A stretch of DNA of 7,433 nucleotides, from positions 1 to 7,433 of the forward strand of contig BAXV01000119.1 of NCBI GenBank assembly GCA_001310715.1, given 5' to 3'. Source of the DNA: Pseudovibrio sp. JCM 19062. GTDB taxonomy: Bacteria; Pseudomonadota; Alphaproteobacteria; Rhizobiales; Stappiaceae. The position numbers and the translations under genes were made by a program. The notes under the pieces were generated by a model. That model was not told the DNA's origin and did no database searches. It saw only the letters and a program-made list of their open reading frames with translations. Shown here piece by piece: positions 1-6,206 of this stretch. The number at the start of each line of letters is the position of its first letter. Within the stretch, counting starts at the first letter, position 1.

Positions 1-5
1 CCCTG

Positions 6-98
6 TTAGTACAGACTGCTGAACCCAGCGCCGTATGCACGCAAATGTGCATAAGCAGCATCAAGTTCTGCATTAAGAGCCCAAACCTTTTCAGGTGG
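6..98 (-). pseudogene. Possible C-terminal tail of an unknown minus-strand gene
   Basis: On the minus strand, an open frame of 30 codons ends in TAA at 8-6 and reads PPEKVWALNAELDAAYAHLR, then ends GFSSLY. It looks helical and protein-like, with ordinary codons. An in-frame TGA at 101-99 closes it upstream, and no start codon with a ribosome binding site fits. Other genes here have lost single bases, so this could be the last part of a gene whose upstream part lies in another frame within 100-230. I could not reconstruct that part and do not recognise the family. It may equally be chance. Confidence 0.2.
34..53. repeat. Perfect 7-bp inverted repeat, 6-nt spacer
   Basis: TATGCAC at 34-40 is mirrored by GTGCATA at 47-53. 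It lies inside the possible minus-strand tail (codons for YAHLRAY), so it may be a by-product of coding. No T tract follows on either strand, so it is not a terminator. Confidence 0.35.
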
Positions 99-520
99 TC
101 ACAATGCGCAGTCGAAACACATGTAGATAAGCACGTGCGCGAACAGGCTTCATCTCCATAAAATCAAGGGCAAAGGCCATTGAATATGTGAAGCGCAACC
201 TTGCACGCCGTAAAACCCAGTGCCGCAACTCCATAGCTTTGGCTTCTTTGCTTCTGTTCACCCGGCAATTACTTGTGCCGGAGACGAGTTCGTTAAGCGG
301 CTAAGTAACGGCAGCTTCCTAACAAAATCTTACAGGAGCCATTTGTGGGACGTAGGGTCACACTGGGTTCTCAAGGGATGGGAGGTTCCTACCCGTTTGA
401 GTTGGACTGCTGAAATTGAGCAATCAAGAGAATATGCTTAAGTTTCCTCAGCAATAGTGGGCTGTACTTTCCGAAAAAAATACCATCTAATATATCACGA
501 ATTTCATTAGTTTTGTTTTG

Positions 521-528
521 GGAGAGGG
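521..528 (+). promoter_or_regulatory. Ribosome binding site of dctP
   Basis: The purine-rich GGAGAGGG ends 6 nt before the ATG at 535. It is the strongest Shine-Dalgarno sequence in the operon and fixes the dctP start. A strong site suits a binding protein that must be made in excess over the membrane subunits. Confidence 0.75.
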
Positions 529-534
529 ACACCA

Positions 535-1524
535 ATGAAGGTTAAACTGATTTCGCTGCTGGGCGCTGCTGCGCTTTCTTTATCATGCGCATCTGCGCTG
601 GCTGCAGAAACAATTCGCGTGACATTACAATTGCCTGAAAGTCATAGCCTTGGGCAGAACTGGAATGCCTTCAAGGAAATCATTGAAGAAAAATCGGGTG
701 GTGAGTTGAACCTTCAACTGTTCCCGTCTGCACAGCTGTTTAAGGACAGCGAGGTGCCGGAAGCTGTTGGCTCTGGCGCGATTGAAGCTGGTTCCGCCGC
801 TATTGGCCGTTTCGCCGGTTCTGTCTCCGCCGTTGAGATTGTGAACCTGCCTTTCTTCTTCCGTGATGAAGACCATTTGCGTGCGGCGACGGCCAATGGT
901 TCCCCTATGCGCGAAATCATAGATAACGCCGTGCTGGAGGAAACCGGTGCGCGCGTTCTTTGGTGGCAGGCTTATGGCAGAAACATCTACCTGAACAACG
1001 GGGCACCACTCAGAACACCTGAGGATATTAAAGGTAAAAAGGTTCGCACCTACGGCAAGGTGTTGGGCTGGACCGTAGAGGCTATGGGCGGTGCGCCAAC
1101 ATTGCTGTCCGGTTCCAAGCAGTTCCTTGCCTACCAGCAGGGTGCAGTTGATGTGGGCATGACTGGTACGTCGGGCGTAACCAGCCGCAAGCTTTATGAA
1201 GTGATGGAGAACATGACGCTTTCCTACGACTTCGCAATCGAGTTTGTTGCCGTAATCAACAACGACTTCTTCGAGAGCCTTTCGGAAGAAAACCAGCAGA
1301 TCATTCTGGAGGCGGCAGCGATTGTGGAAAATCAGTTGCGCGATGAGGTTTATTCCGGTGAGGACGCTCTGGTTGCAAGCGTCGAGGACAAGATCAACGT
1401 CATTCGCCTGACGGATGAGGAGCGGGCGCAATGGGCAGATGCAACTGCCTCTGTTCAGGAGCGCTTTATTGAAGCTGGCGGCCCACTTGCACAGCAGGCC
1501 ATTGAAGCTGCTAAGGGCCTGTAA
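535..1524 (+). CDS. dctP: TRAP transporter substrate-binding protein, DctP family
   Basis: This is the periplasmic solute receptor of a tripartite ATP-independent periplasmic (TRAP) transporter; it captures the substrate and delivers it to the DctQ/DctM membrane complex. The 329-residue length is typical of DctP. Residues 1-23 form a Sec signal peptide: MKVK basic start, hydrophobic core, and cleavage predicted after ALA before AETIRV. The mature part begins with the family-like IRVTLQLPESHSLGQNW. It continues with the region FPSAQLFKDSEVPEAVGSGAIEAG (residues 63-86, given here in family terms only as the conserved ligand-cleft segment), and with EDIKGKKVRTYG, where Arg171 is in the place of the conserved arginine that clamps the ligand carboxylate. 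GAVDVGMTG near 203-211 fits the family's conserved second lobe. The gene is intact. The substrate cannot be read from sequence, but an organic acid is expected. A hairpin follows the stop, then dctQ and dctM. Confidence 0.93.
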   Translation: MKVKLISLLGAAALSLSCASALAAETIRVTLQLPESHSLGQNWNAFKEIIEEKSGGELNLQLFPSAQLFKDSEVPEAVGSGAIEAGSAAIGRFAGSVSAVEIVNLPFFFRDEDHLRAATANGSPMREIIDNAVLEETGARVLWWQAYGRNIYLNNGAPLRTPEDIKGKKVRTYGKVLGWTVEAMGGAPTLLSGSKQFLAYQQGAVDVGMTGTSGVTSRKLYEVMENMTLSYDFAIEFVAVINNDFFESLSEENQQIILEAAAIVENQLRDEVYSGEDALVASVEDKINVIRLTDEERAQWADATASVQERFIEAGGPLAQQAIEAAKGL

Positions 1525-1569
1525 GGTTCACGGTAAAGACCACCTGTTCTGAACTTGCTATGATCTGGG

Positions 1570-1592
1570 AAGGGAGCCTTCAGGCTCCTTTT
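1570..1592 (+). terminator. Stem-loop between dctP and dctQ (terminator or attenuator)
   Basis: GGAGCC at 1573-1578 and GGCTCC at 1583-1588 form a perfect 6-bp GC-rich stem with a TTCA tetraloop. A-U and G-U pairs with the following T run (1589-1592) can extend it. This is the classic Rho-independent layout, although the T run is only four bases. It sits between genes that must be co-expressed, so it most likely causes partial termination or protects the dctP message 3' end. Either would give more binding protein than membrane subunits. Confidence 0.7.
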
Positions 1593-1610
1593 CTACCCTC
1601 TCCAGTCTAG

Positions 1611-2210
1611 ATGACCCCGCTTTTGGGCGGGAGCAAGCTGCACAAAACTATCATACCAACTCGTGTCAGTCTGCTCTCCCGCAAATCCGTTTGGTGCACA
1701 GCCGTGATTAAACTTATCGACCATATCTCCGAATTGTCCGGCAAACTGGCTGCCTGGCTGTTCTTCGCCATTGGCTTCTTCATTTGTTACGAGGTCATTG
1801 CGCGTTATGCCTTCAATAGCCCCACTGTGTGGGTGGATGAAGTCTCTCGTATCGGCCAGATTTGGGCGGCCTATCTGGCAGCTGGCTTTGCGCTCAAGCA
1901 CCGCGAGATGATTGTGATTGATGTCGCCTTTCGCAACCCCGCCACCTTGATGCGAAAGGTGGTCGAGACCTTTGCAATTTTGGTGATCCTGATCTTCTGC
2001 ATAACGGCGGTCTGGTATGGCTATGGTCTCTGGCTCAAATCCCTGCTGCGGGGACATACCACCGATACCAACCTTGCTTTGCCGAAGTGGTTCACCCATG
2101 CATCTGTTTGGGTTGGCTTTGCTATCCTTGGCCTACAGGCCGTGGCCGAAGCGGTGAAAATCTGGCGCGATGGGGTGCCGGCTGATGACACATTGGAACA
2201 CGAGATCTAG
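1611..2210 (+). CDS. dctQ: TRAP transporter small permease, DctQ family
   Basis: This is the four-helix small membrane subunit of the TRAP carrier, which pairs with DctM in the inner membrane. The protein shows the family signature YEVIARYAFNSPTVWVDE (residues 60-77 from the 1611 start), with the conserved aromatic and acidic W-x-D-E at 74-77, then RIGQIWAAYLAAGFALKHRE. Hydrophobic segments lie at about 46-60, 83-97, 118-140 and 162-178. The start is uncertain. ATG at 1611 gives 199 residues but adds a polar leader unlike the family. GTG at 1704 gives 168 residues beginning VIKLIDHISELSGKLAAWLF, which matches the usual DctQ N-terminus better. Neither has a strong ribosome binding site. The gene is intact and ends 8 nt before dctM. 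Confidence 0.85.
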   Translation: MTPLLGGSKLHKTIIPTRVSLLSRKSVWCTAVIKLIDHISELSGKLAAWLFFAIGFFICYEVIARYAFNSPTVWVDEVSRIGQIWAAYLAAGFALKHREMIVIDVAFRNPATLMRKVVETFAILVILIFCITAVWYGYGLWLKSLLRGHTTDTNLALPKWFTHASVWVGFAILGLQAVAEAVKIWRDGVPADDTLEHEI

Positions 2211-2218
2211 GGGCGGAA

Positions 2219-3488
2219 ATGACTGCGTTTTTTATTCTTGCAGCGCTGCTGCTGCTTTTGGTTCTCAGGGTTCCGGTAGCCTTTGCTCTGGGGTCGCTTG
2301 GGGTGTTTCTGCTTTGGTACTTTCCGCTGCCACTGAACGCGGTGCCGCAGCGCCTTTATGGCACTATGGATAGTTTTGAGCTGCTGGCGGTGCCATGTTC
2401 CTACTCATGTCCAACGTGTTGCTCAAGGGCGGGGTGGGCAAAGACCTGTTTGCCGCTGTGCAAAGCTGGGTTGGCCATTGGCCGGGAGGGCTGGGTGTGG
2501 CAACCATCTTGTCTTGCGGTTTGTTCTCAGCTGTTTCCGGCTCCTCTGTGGCGACGGCAGCCACCATCGCGACTGTTGCGATTCCGGAAATGACAGCGCG
2601 CGGATACGAGCGTCCGTTTGTGCTGGGAATGCTCGCAGCTGGTGGCACGCTGGTATTCTCATCCCGCCGTCGATCCCGTTGATCCTTTATGGCATTGTCA
2701 CCGAGACGTCGATCCCGAAACTGTTTATGGCAGGCATCGGGCCGGGCCTGTTTCTTGCCAGCATTTTCATCATCTATGGCATGATTTATTCCCGCTTTAA
2801 CAGCAATTACCAGCGTATCGAGAAAGCGAGCTGGGCAGAACGCCGGCGGGCGACTTTCAGAGCGCTGCCAACGCTCTTACTGGCTGCCTCTATCATTGGC
2901 TCCATCTACATGGGTATCGCAACCCCGTCAGAAAGTGCGGGCATCGGGTTTGTTCTGGCGCTGGTGATTACGTTTGCTATGGGGCGGATGAACTGGGAGA
3001 AGATGAAGGAGGCCACCTACAAGTCCATGAAGACCACCAGCATGGTGTTTCTCATTATTGCAGGGGCAAAGGTGTTTTCCTACGCAATCACGCTGTATCG
3101 TCTGCCGCAGGATATCTCCACGCTGCTCACCACCAATATCTCCGAGCCGGGGCTGTTTATTCTGGCTGTGGGGCTGGTTCTGCTGATTGTCGGGTTCTTC
3201 CTGGAATCTCTAAGTATGCTGTTGATTATGGTGCCAGTGCTGTTTCCGGCGCTGGGGGGAATGGCCATTGACCCCATCTGGTTTGGTATCTTCTTTGTGG
3301 TGCTCATTGAAACTGCCTTGATCACACCACCCGTGGGGATGAACCTGTTCATTATTCAGGCTGTTGGCAAGGCGAAACTGTCAGAGGTTGCCAGAGGCGC
3401 ATGGCCGTTTGCACTCATGATGCTGGCTACAGCGGTCTTGCTTTACTTTTGGCAAGGGCTTGCGCTGTATATCCCTTATAACACCTAG
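2219..3488 (+). pseudogene. dctM: TRAP transporter large permease, DctM family, with two frame breaks
   Basis: This is the large subunit that forms the sodium-driven transport channel of the TRAP system. Reconstructed with two added bases it is 423 residues, the normal DctM length. The reading runs from ATG 2219 (MTAFFILAALLLLLVLRVPV) to the proline at about 2395, where one base is missing. It then continues in another frame with FLLMSNVLLKGG and the conserved SGSSVATAAT (about residues 107-116) and AIPEM. A second base is missing near 2653, where GGTL should run into GILIPPSIPLILYG. The last frame carries the remaining helices, including TPSESAGIG and the family-typical TPPVGMNLF, to TAG at 3486-3488. 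All conserved segments are present with no stop substitution, so sequencing error is the likelier cause. The lyase gene follows within 20 nt. Confidence 0.88.
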
Positions 3489-3492
3489 TAAT

Positions 3493-3496
3493 GAGG
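3493..3496 (+). promoter_or_regulatory. Ribosome binding site deciding the lyase start
   Basis: GAGG lies 9 nt before the ATG at 3506. The in-frame ATG at 3491 has no purine-rich sequence upstream and would itself contain this site. The start at 3506, giving MSKVQVLKALFESGK, is therefore preferred. Confidence 0.55.
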
Positions 3497-3505
3497 CGCG
3501 AAGAC

Positions 3506-4358
3506 ATGTCAAAGGTTCAGGTTCTTAAAGCTCTTTTTGAAAGCGGTAAACTGACTGTAACCCCGTGCTGCTGGGATGCGCTCTCCGCTCGTCTCATCGA
3601 GCAGGCAGGGTTTCCCCTCGCCTTTATGAGTGGCTTTGGCGTGTCTGTATCTCGCCTCGGGCAACCGGACGCGGGCCTCATTTCCTATGCTGAAATGGTA
3701 GATCAGGCTCGCAATATAGCCGCTGCGACCAGCATTCCTGTGATTGGGGATGGCGATACCGGCTATGGCAATGCGCTCAACGTTAAACGCACCGTCAAAG
3801 CTACGCCAACGCAGGTATGGCCTGTGTGATGATTGAAGACCAGCTCGCCCCCAAGCGGTGCGGGCATACGAAAGGCAAACACGTGGTGGAGCGCGAGGAG
3901 GCCTTCATGCGCATTCGTGCTGCCGTTGATGCCAGAAACGAAGGGGCAGATATCCTCATCCTCGCCCGTACAGATGCCCGCGCTGAGCATGGTCTGGATG
4001 AGGCGATCAACCGTGCCAAAACCTTTCGGGAGATCGGCGCAGACATGACCTTCGTGGAAGCCCACGCTCGGTGGATGAAATGAAGCGTTATTGCGATGAG
4101 GTGGAGGGGCCCAAGATGGCGAATATGCTGGAAGGAGGATTAACACCGTTCCTTCAACCCGCTGAGCTTCAGGAGCTGGGCTATGCCATTTCCACGTACC
4201 CGTTCACCGGCCTGATGGCCATGATCAAAGCCCAGCAAGACGCCCTAGCGCAAATGAAGCAGGGGATCTTCTCTGATCCCGTCATGAGCTTTGAAGATCT
4301 ACAAAAGGCCGTCGGGTTTGATGCCTACTATGAGGCCGAGGAGCGCTACAAGCATTGA
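3506..4358 (+). pseudogene. Isocitrate lyase/PEP mutase superfamily lyase (methylisocitrate lyase-like), two frame breaks
   Basis: This is a cytosolic (beta/alpha)8 enzyme of the ICL/PEPM superfamily, whose members cleave or form C-C or P-C bonds next to a carboxylate with a magnesium ion. The reconstructed protein is 284 residues, near the size of PrpB-type enzymes. It shows the metal-site segment GDGDTGYG (81-88), IEDQ (110-113), the catalytic loop KRCGH (117-121) with Cys119, and ARTDA. The cysteine in KRCGH is the general acid of isocitrate, 2-methylisocitrate and dimethylmalate lyases and argues against oxaloacetate decarboxylase-like members. Bases are missing near 3800 (AAAG|CTAC, so GYANAG is lost) and in the C run at 4061-4063 (EAP becomes EAH). 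The exact substrate is unknown. Coupling to the TRAP genes suggests it cleaves the imported acid or a close derivative. No prpC or prpD is in view, so a methylcitrate role is not supported. Confidence 0.85.
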
Positions 4359-4470
4359 GGCCGCCTCTCAGCAGCCACCTTGCATCGGGTGCTCTATTGA
4401 AGAGCAAGTCGCGCGATAAGGCGGTTAGATAGGTGCGCATTTTTTTTGCTCGCGAAGGATGGTCGCCGGA

Positions 4471-4845
4471 CTATATACCCGGAATATCTGGCCATCGGCA
4501 AATGCCGTTACAATCGAATGGACCGAAACTAACGATGACGTTCTGATTGTCTATCGTCCCTGCGCCAGTCCCGCCAATGAATAAATCTCTTGCGTGGAGT
4601 TCCAGCGATCCGCCAGTCCCATCGCTACAGGTCAGTACAACCGGATTTGGAGCAGGCCTGCCCGTGCAAACGCGGCCACGGTTGCTTGTTAAGGATATCT
4701 CGTAGCCAGTGATTTGGCCGGAATACGTTTCCGATCCATTTTCGGTTTGTCCAGTAACCTGAGAGACGGCATCCACAGCCACGGCGGCGCACCCTGCTAG
4801 AAAAATCCCAGTAAAGCCAAGTTTTATAGGAGTAAAAACGTTCAT
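4471..4845 (-). CDS. Small lipoprotein of unknown function
   Basis: I do not recognise this 124-residue protein. Its N-terminus is a lipoprotein signal: a short basic start, the hydrophobic stretch LGFTGIFLAG and the lipobox LAGC with Cys19 as the expected lipidation site. The mature part is polar and rich in Gly, Thr and Ser (SQVTGQTENGSETYSGQITG), consistent with a beta-rich domain. It has four further cysteines (60, 73, 112, 116), which could form disulfides in the periplasm. The ribosome binding site is weak (AGGC about 9 nt upstream). It is convergent with the lyase gene and separated from map by about 250 bases, so it is probably a single-gene unit. Export as a lipoprotein is well supported; any further role is not. 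Confidence 0.7.
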   Translation of the reverse strand: MNVFTPIKLGFTGIFLAGCAAVAVDAVSQVTGQTENGSETYSGQITGYEISLTSNRGRVCTGRPAPNPVVLTCSDGTGGSLELHARDLFIGGTGAGTIDNQNVIVSFGPFDCNGICRWPDIPGI

Positions 4846-4923
4846 ACACCAAAGCCTGTTTATAGTTATTGTTATTATGCGATAGTATATTTTGATATAT
4901 CTCTAGGTCAAATAATATGCCAA

Positions 4924-4947
4924 TCTAAATTAGATGTCCAATTTAGA
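4924..4947. repeat. Perfect 8-bp inverted repeat, 8-nt spacer
   Basis: TCTAAATT at 4924-4931 is mirrored by AATTTAGA at 4940-4947. It sits about 80 bases upstream of the lipoprotein start in an AT-rich gap between that gene and the map 3' end. Size and position fit an operator for a dimeric regulator, but AT-rich chance symmetry cannot be excluded. No T run follows, so a terminator is unlikely. Confidence 0.4.
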
Positions 4948-5097
4948 GGTTAACAATCGGTGATTGAAGCCGATACAAGGTGTGGCTCGCTGACCTAATT
5001 CATCTATAAAGCTCGGCGGCTGAGTGCGTGAATACAATGACAGGTATTTACCGGCACCAGTTCAAGTGATTTGAGGACCACAATCAGATTAGATCGC

Positions 5098-5878
5098 TTA
5101 CGCTGGCACCTTCTCCCCGTCCCGTAATGTGAGCACTTCAAACCCGTCAGCCGTCACCAGAACCGTGTGCTCCCATTGGGCGGAGAGTTTTTTTTGTCCA
5201 GTGTCACAACGGTCCAGCCGTCTTCCTTGGTGACGGTGTACTCGGTACCTGCGTTGAGCTGGGTTCGATGGTGAAGGTCATGCCCTCTTTTAGAAGTGTG
5301 CCAGTACCGCGTTTGCCGAAGTGCATGACGGAAGGGCCTTCGTGCATGTCCCGTCCGATGCCGTGGCCGCAGTAGTCGCGCACAACGGAGTAGCCCGCAC
5401 TTTCGGCAGTTTGCTGGATGGCCGCGCCAACATCACCCAGTCTTGCGCCGGGGCGCACTTGCTTGATGCCTGCCCACATGGCCTTGTAGGTGGTCTTGAC
5501 CAGCTTGTGCGCTTTGCGGGAGGCGCCGGGCATCACGAAGGTCGTGCTGGAATCTGCGATGAAGCCATCCTTTTCCAGCGTAACGTCCACGTTGATGATG
5601 TCCGAGGCCATCAGCTTGCGGTTTTTGTCGGGAATGCCGTGGCAAACCACCTCGTTGATGGAGGAATTAAGGGCAAATTTATAGCCGTACTGGCCCTTGC
5701 TCGCCGGACGGGCCTTCAGCTCGTTGATGATGTAATCCTCAACCCTATCGTTGATCTCCAGCGTTGAGACACCCGGCTTCACCACGTCTTCCAGCATCTG
5801 AAAGACCTGCGCCAGAAGTTTGCCGGATTGGCGCATTAGTGCGATTTCATCGGCACTCTTGATGATGATCGCGCTCAT
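5098..5878 (-). pseudogene. map: Type I methionine aminopeptidase, with two frame breaks near its C-terminus
   Basis: This enzyme removes the initiator methionine from new proteins, using two divalent metal ions. The first 206 residues are uninterrupted: VKPGVSTLEIND, SINEVVCHGIPD with substrate-side His80, NVDVT with Asp98, ADSSTTF with Asp109, YCGHGIG with His172, His179 and FTIEP with Glu205. Near 5259 one base is missing where EPMLNAG should follow. A run of eight T at 5188-5195 (A on the coding strand) breaks the frame again at LDKKLSAQWEHT, which holds the fifth metal ligand, Glu of WEHT. The reconstructed protein is about 260 residues, ends GEKVPA, and has no N-terminal extension. Read literally, the product stops at 5204 and lacks that ligand. 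It overlaps the ParD-like gene by 4 bases, which suggests it is an accessory, co-regulated copy rather than the housekeeping one (inference). Confidence 0.9.
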
Positions 5879-6081
5879 GTCCTGATCACCTCAGGGGGAG
5901 TGACGTTGCACGCTTCCAGCTGCTGTTGGATCAGCTGCGCATAAGTTAGTGTCGGGTTTAACTCGGCCAGCATACCGATCTTCATCCAGAACTCGGCCTG
6001 TGCGTTGATAGAGCGAGACATCACAGTGCTCGCCTTTCTGATTTCCTCGTGCAGGTCATCAGAGATTTTTACGATGCCCAT
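5875..6081 (-). CDS. ParD-like ribbon-helix-helix protein (PF11903-like)
   Basis: This 68-residue protein resembles the ParD-like family (formerly DUF3423), small proteins annotated as relatives of ParD antitoxins. It starts MGIVKISDDLHEEIRKAS, a beta strand plus helix as in ribbon-helix-helix DNA-binding folds, then SRSINAQAEFWMKIGMLAEL, which fits the family's conserved alanine/glutamate/tryptophan segment. The C-terminus (TYAQLIQQQLEACNV) may form the partner-binding tail. AAGGA lies 7 nt before the ATG. Its stop TGA shares bases with the map start (ATGA at 5878-5875), so the two are translationally coupled. A perfect palindrome 23 nt upstream of the start suggests autorepression. No ParE toxin is present; the only partner in the operon is map. 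Confidence 0.8.
   Translation of the reverse strand: MGIVKISDDLHEEIRKASTVMSRSINAQAEFWMKIGMLAELNPTLTYAQLIQQQLEACNVTPPEVIRT
5885..5892 (-). promoter_or_regulatory. Ribosome binding site of map inside the ParD-like gene
   Basis: GAGGTGAT on the minus strand lies 6 nt before the map ATG at 5878, within the last codons of the upstream gene. It fixes the map start and shows that map can be translated efficiently from the shared message. Confidence 0.65.
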
Positions 6082-6104
6082 AAAATGGTCCTTTATGCGA
6101 TTGA

Positions 6105-6119
6105 TATACGTATCGTATA
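6105..6119. promoter_or_regulatory. Candidate operator of the ParD-like/map operon
   Basis: TATACG-TAT-CGTATA is a perfect palindrome with 6-bp arms and a 3-bp centre, 23 bases upstream of the ParD-like start. TATACG-type sequences here could also serve as a -10 element on the minus strand, in which case a bound dimer would block the promoter. Autoregulation through such a site is standard for ribbon-helix-helix antitoxins; that this protein binds it is inference. Confidence 0.55.
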
Positions 6120-6140
6120 CTAATCATATAAAAGCAAGGG

Positions 6141-6206
6141 GTGAATATACGGGTTGATATTCCTGATGAAGAGCTTTTGACCGCTATTTCTTCAGATCAT
6201 ATGTGA
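6141..6206 (+). pseudogene. Possible short antitoxin-like remnant, 21 codons
   Basis: A GTG-started plus-strand frame reads VNIRVDIPDEELLTAISS and then ends DHM and TGA. The strand-then-helix pattern resembles the N-terminus of VapB- or ParD-type antitoxins. It is divergent from the ParD-like gene and shares its upstream region. GGGG directly precedes the start, which is too close for a good ribosome binding site. The last codons overlap the end of the monooxygenase gene, so if real it is a truncated remnant. Chance is a serious alternative for such a short frame. Confidence 0.22.
6143..6162. repeat. Perfect 6-bp inverted repeat, 8-nt spacer
   Basis: GAATAT at 6143-6148 is mirrored by ATATTC at 6157-6162. 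It lies between the monooxygenase stop and the ParD-like promoter. It could be a second regulatory half-site pair near the palindrome at 6105-6119, or chance in AT-rich DNA. There is no T run, so it is not an obvious terminator for the monooxygenase. Confidence 0.3.

Larger units (their letters stand above)
1..534. other. Upstream region without a convincing gene
   Basis: This stretch has no gene I can support. A plus-strand frame at 220-441 (73 codons) has no recognisable family, no ribosome binding site and a composition that does not look coded. The first 100 bases may hold the tail of a minus-strand gene, listed separately. Bases 441-520 are AT-rich (a run of seven A at 474-480, TAATAT at 488-493) and probably contain the dctP promoter, but no convincing -35/-10 pair could be fixed. 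No regulator gene for the TRAP operon is visible here, although one often lies beside such operons. Confidence 0.5.

Noticed and set aside
220..441. 73-codon plus-strand frame before dctP
   Set aside because: No ribosome binding site, no recognisable domain, mixed composition. Left as unexplained sequence.
625..1431. 268-codon minus-strand frame opposite dctP
   Set aside because: It is the antisense shadow of a well-supported gene, with no family features or ribosome binding site.
1593..2099. 168-codon minus-strand frame opposite dctQ
   Set aside because: The plus strand carries the clear DctQ signature; the antisense product looks random.
2219..3488. Programmed frameshifting in dctM
   Set aside because: The break sites lack a slippery heptamer and no DctM is known to need frameshifting. 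Two missing bases explain the pattern more simply.
4390..4447. Possible terminator between the lyase and lipoprotein genes
   Set aside because: The 6-bp hairpin at 4390-4406 has no T run after it, and the T8 run at 4440-4447 has only a weak 4-bp stem before it.
5321..5767. 148-codon plus-strand frame opposite map
   Set aside because: It is antisense to the conserved methionine aminopeptidase core and has no family match I recognise.
5098..6081. Classical ParDE toxin-antitoxin module
   Set aside because: No ParE-like toxin is present; the downstream gene is clearly a methionine aminopeptidase.
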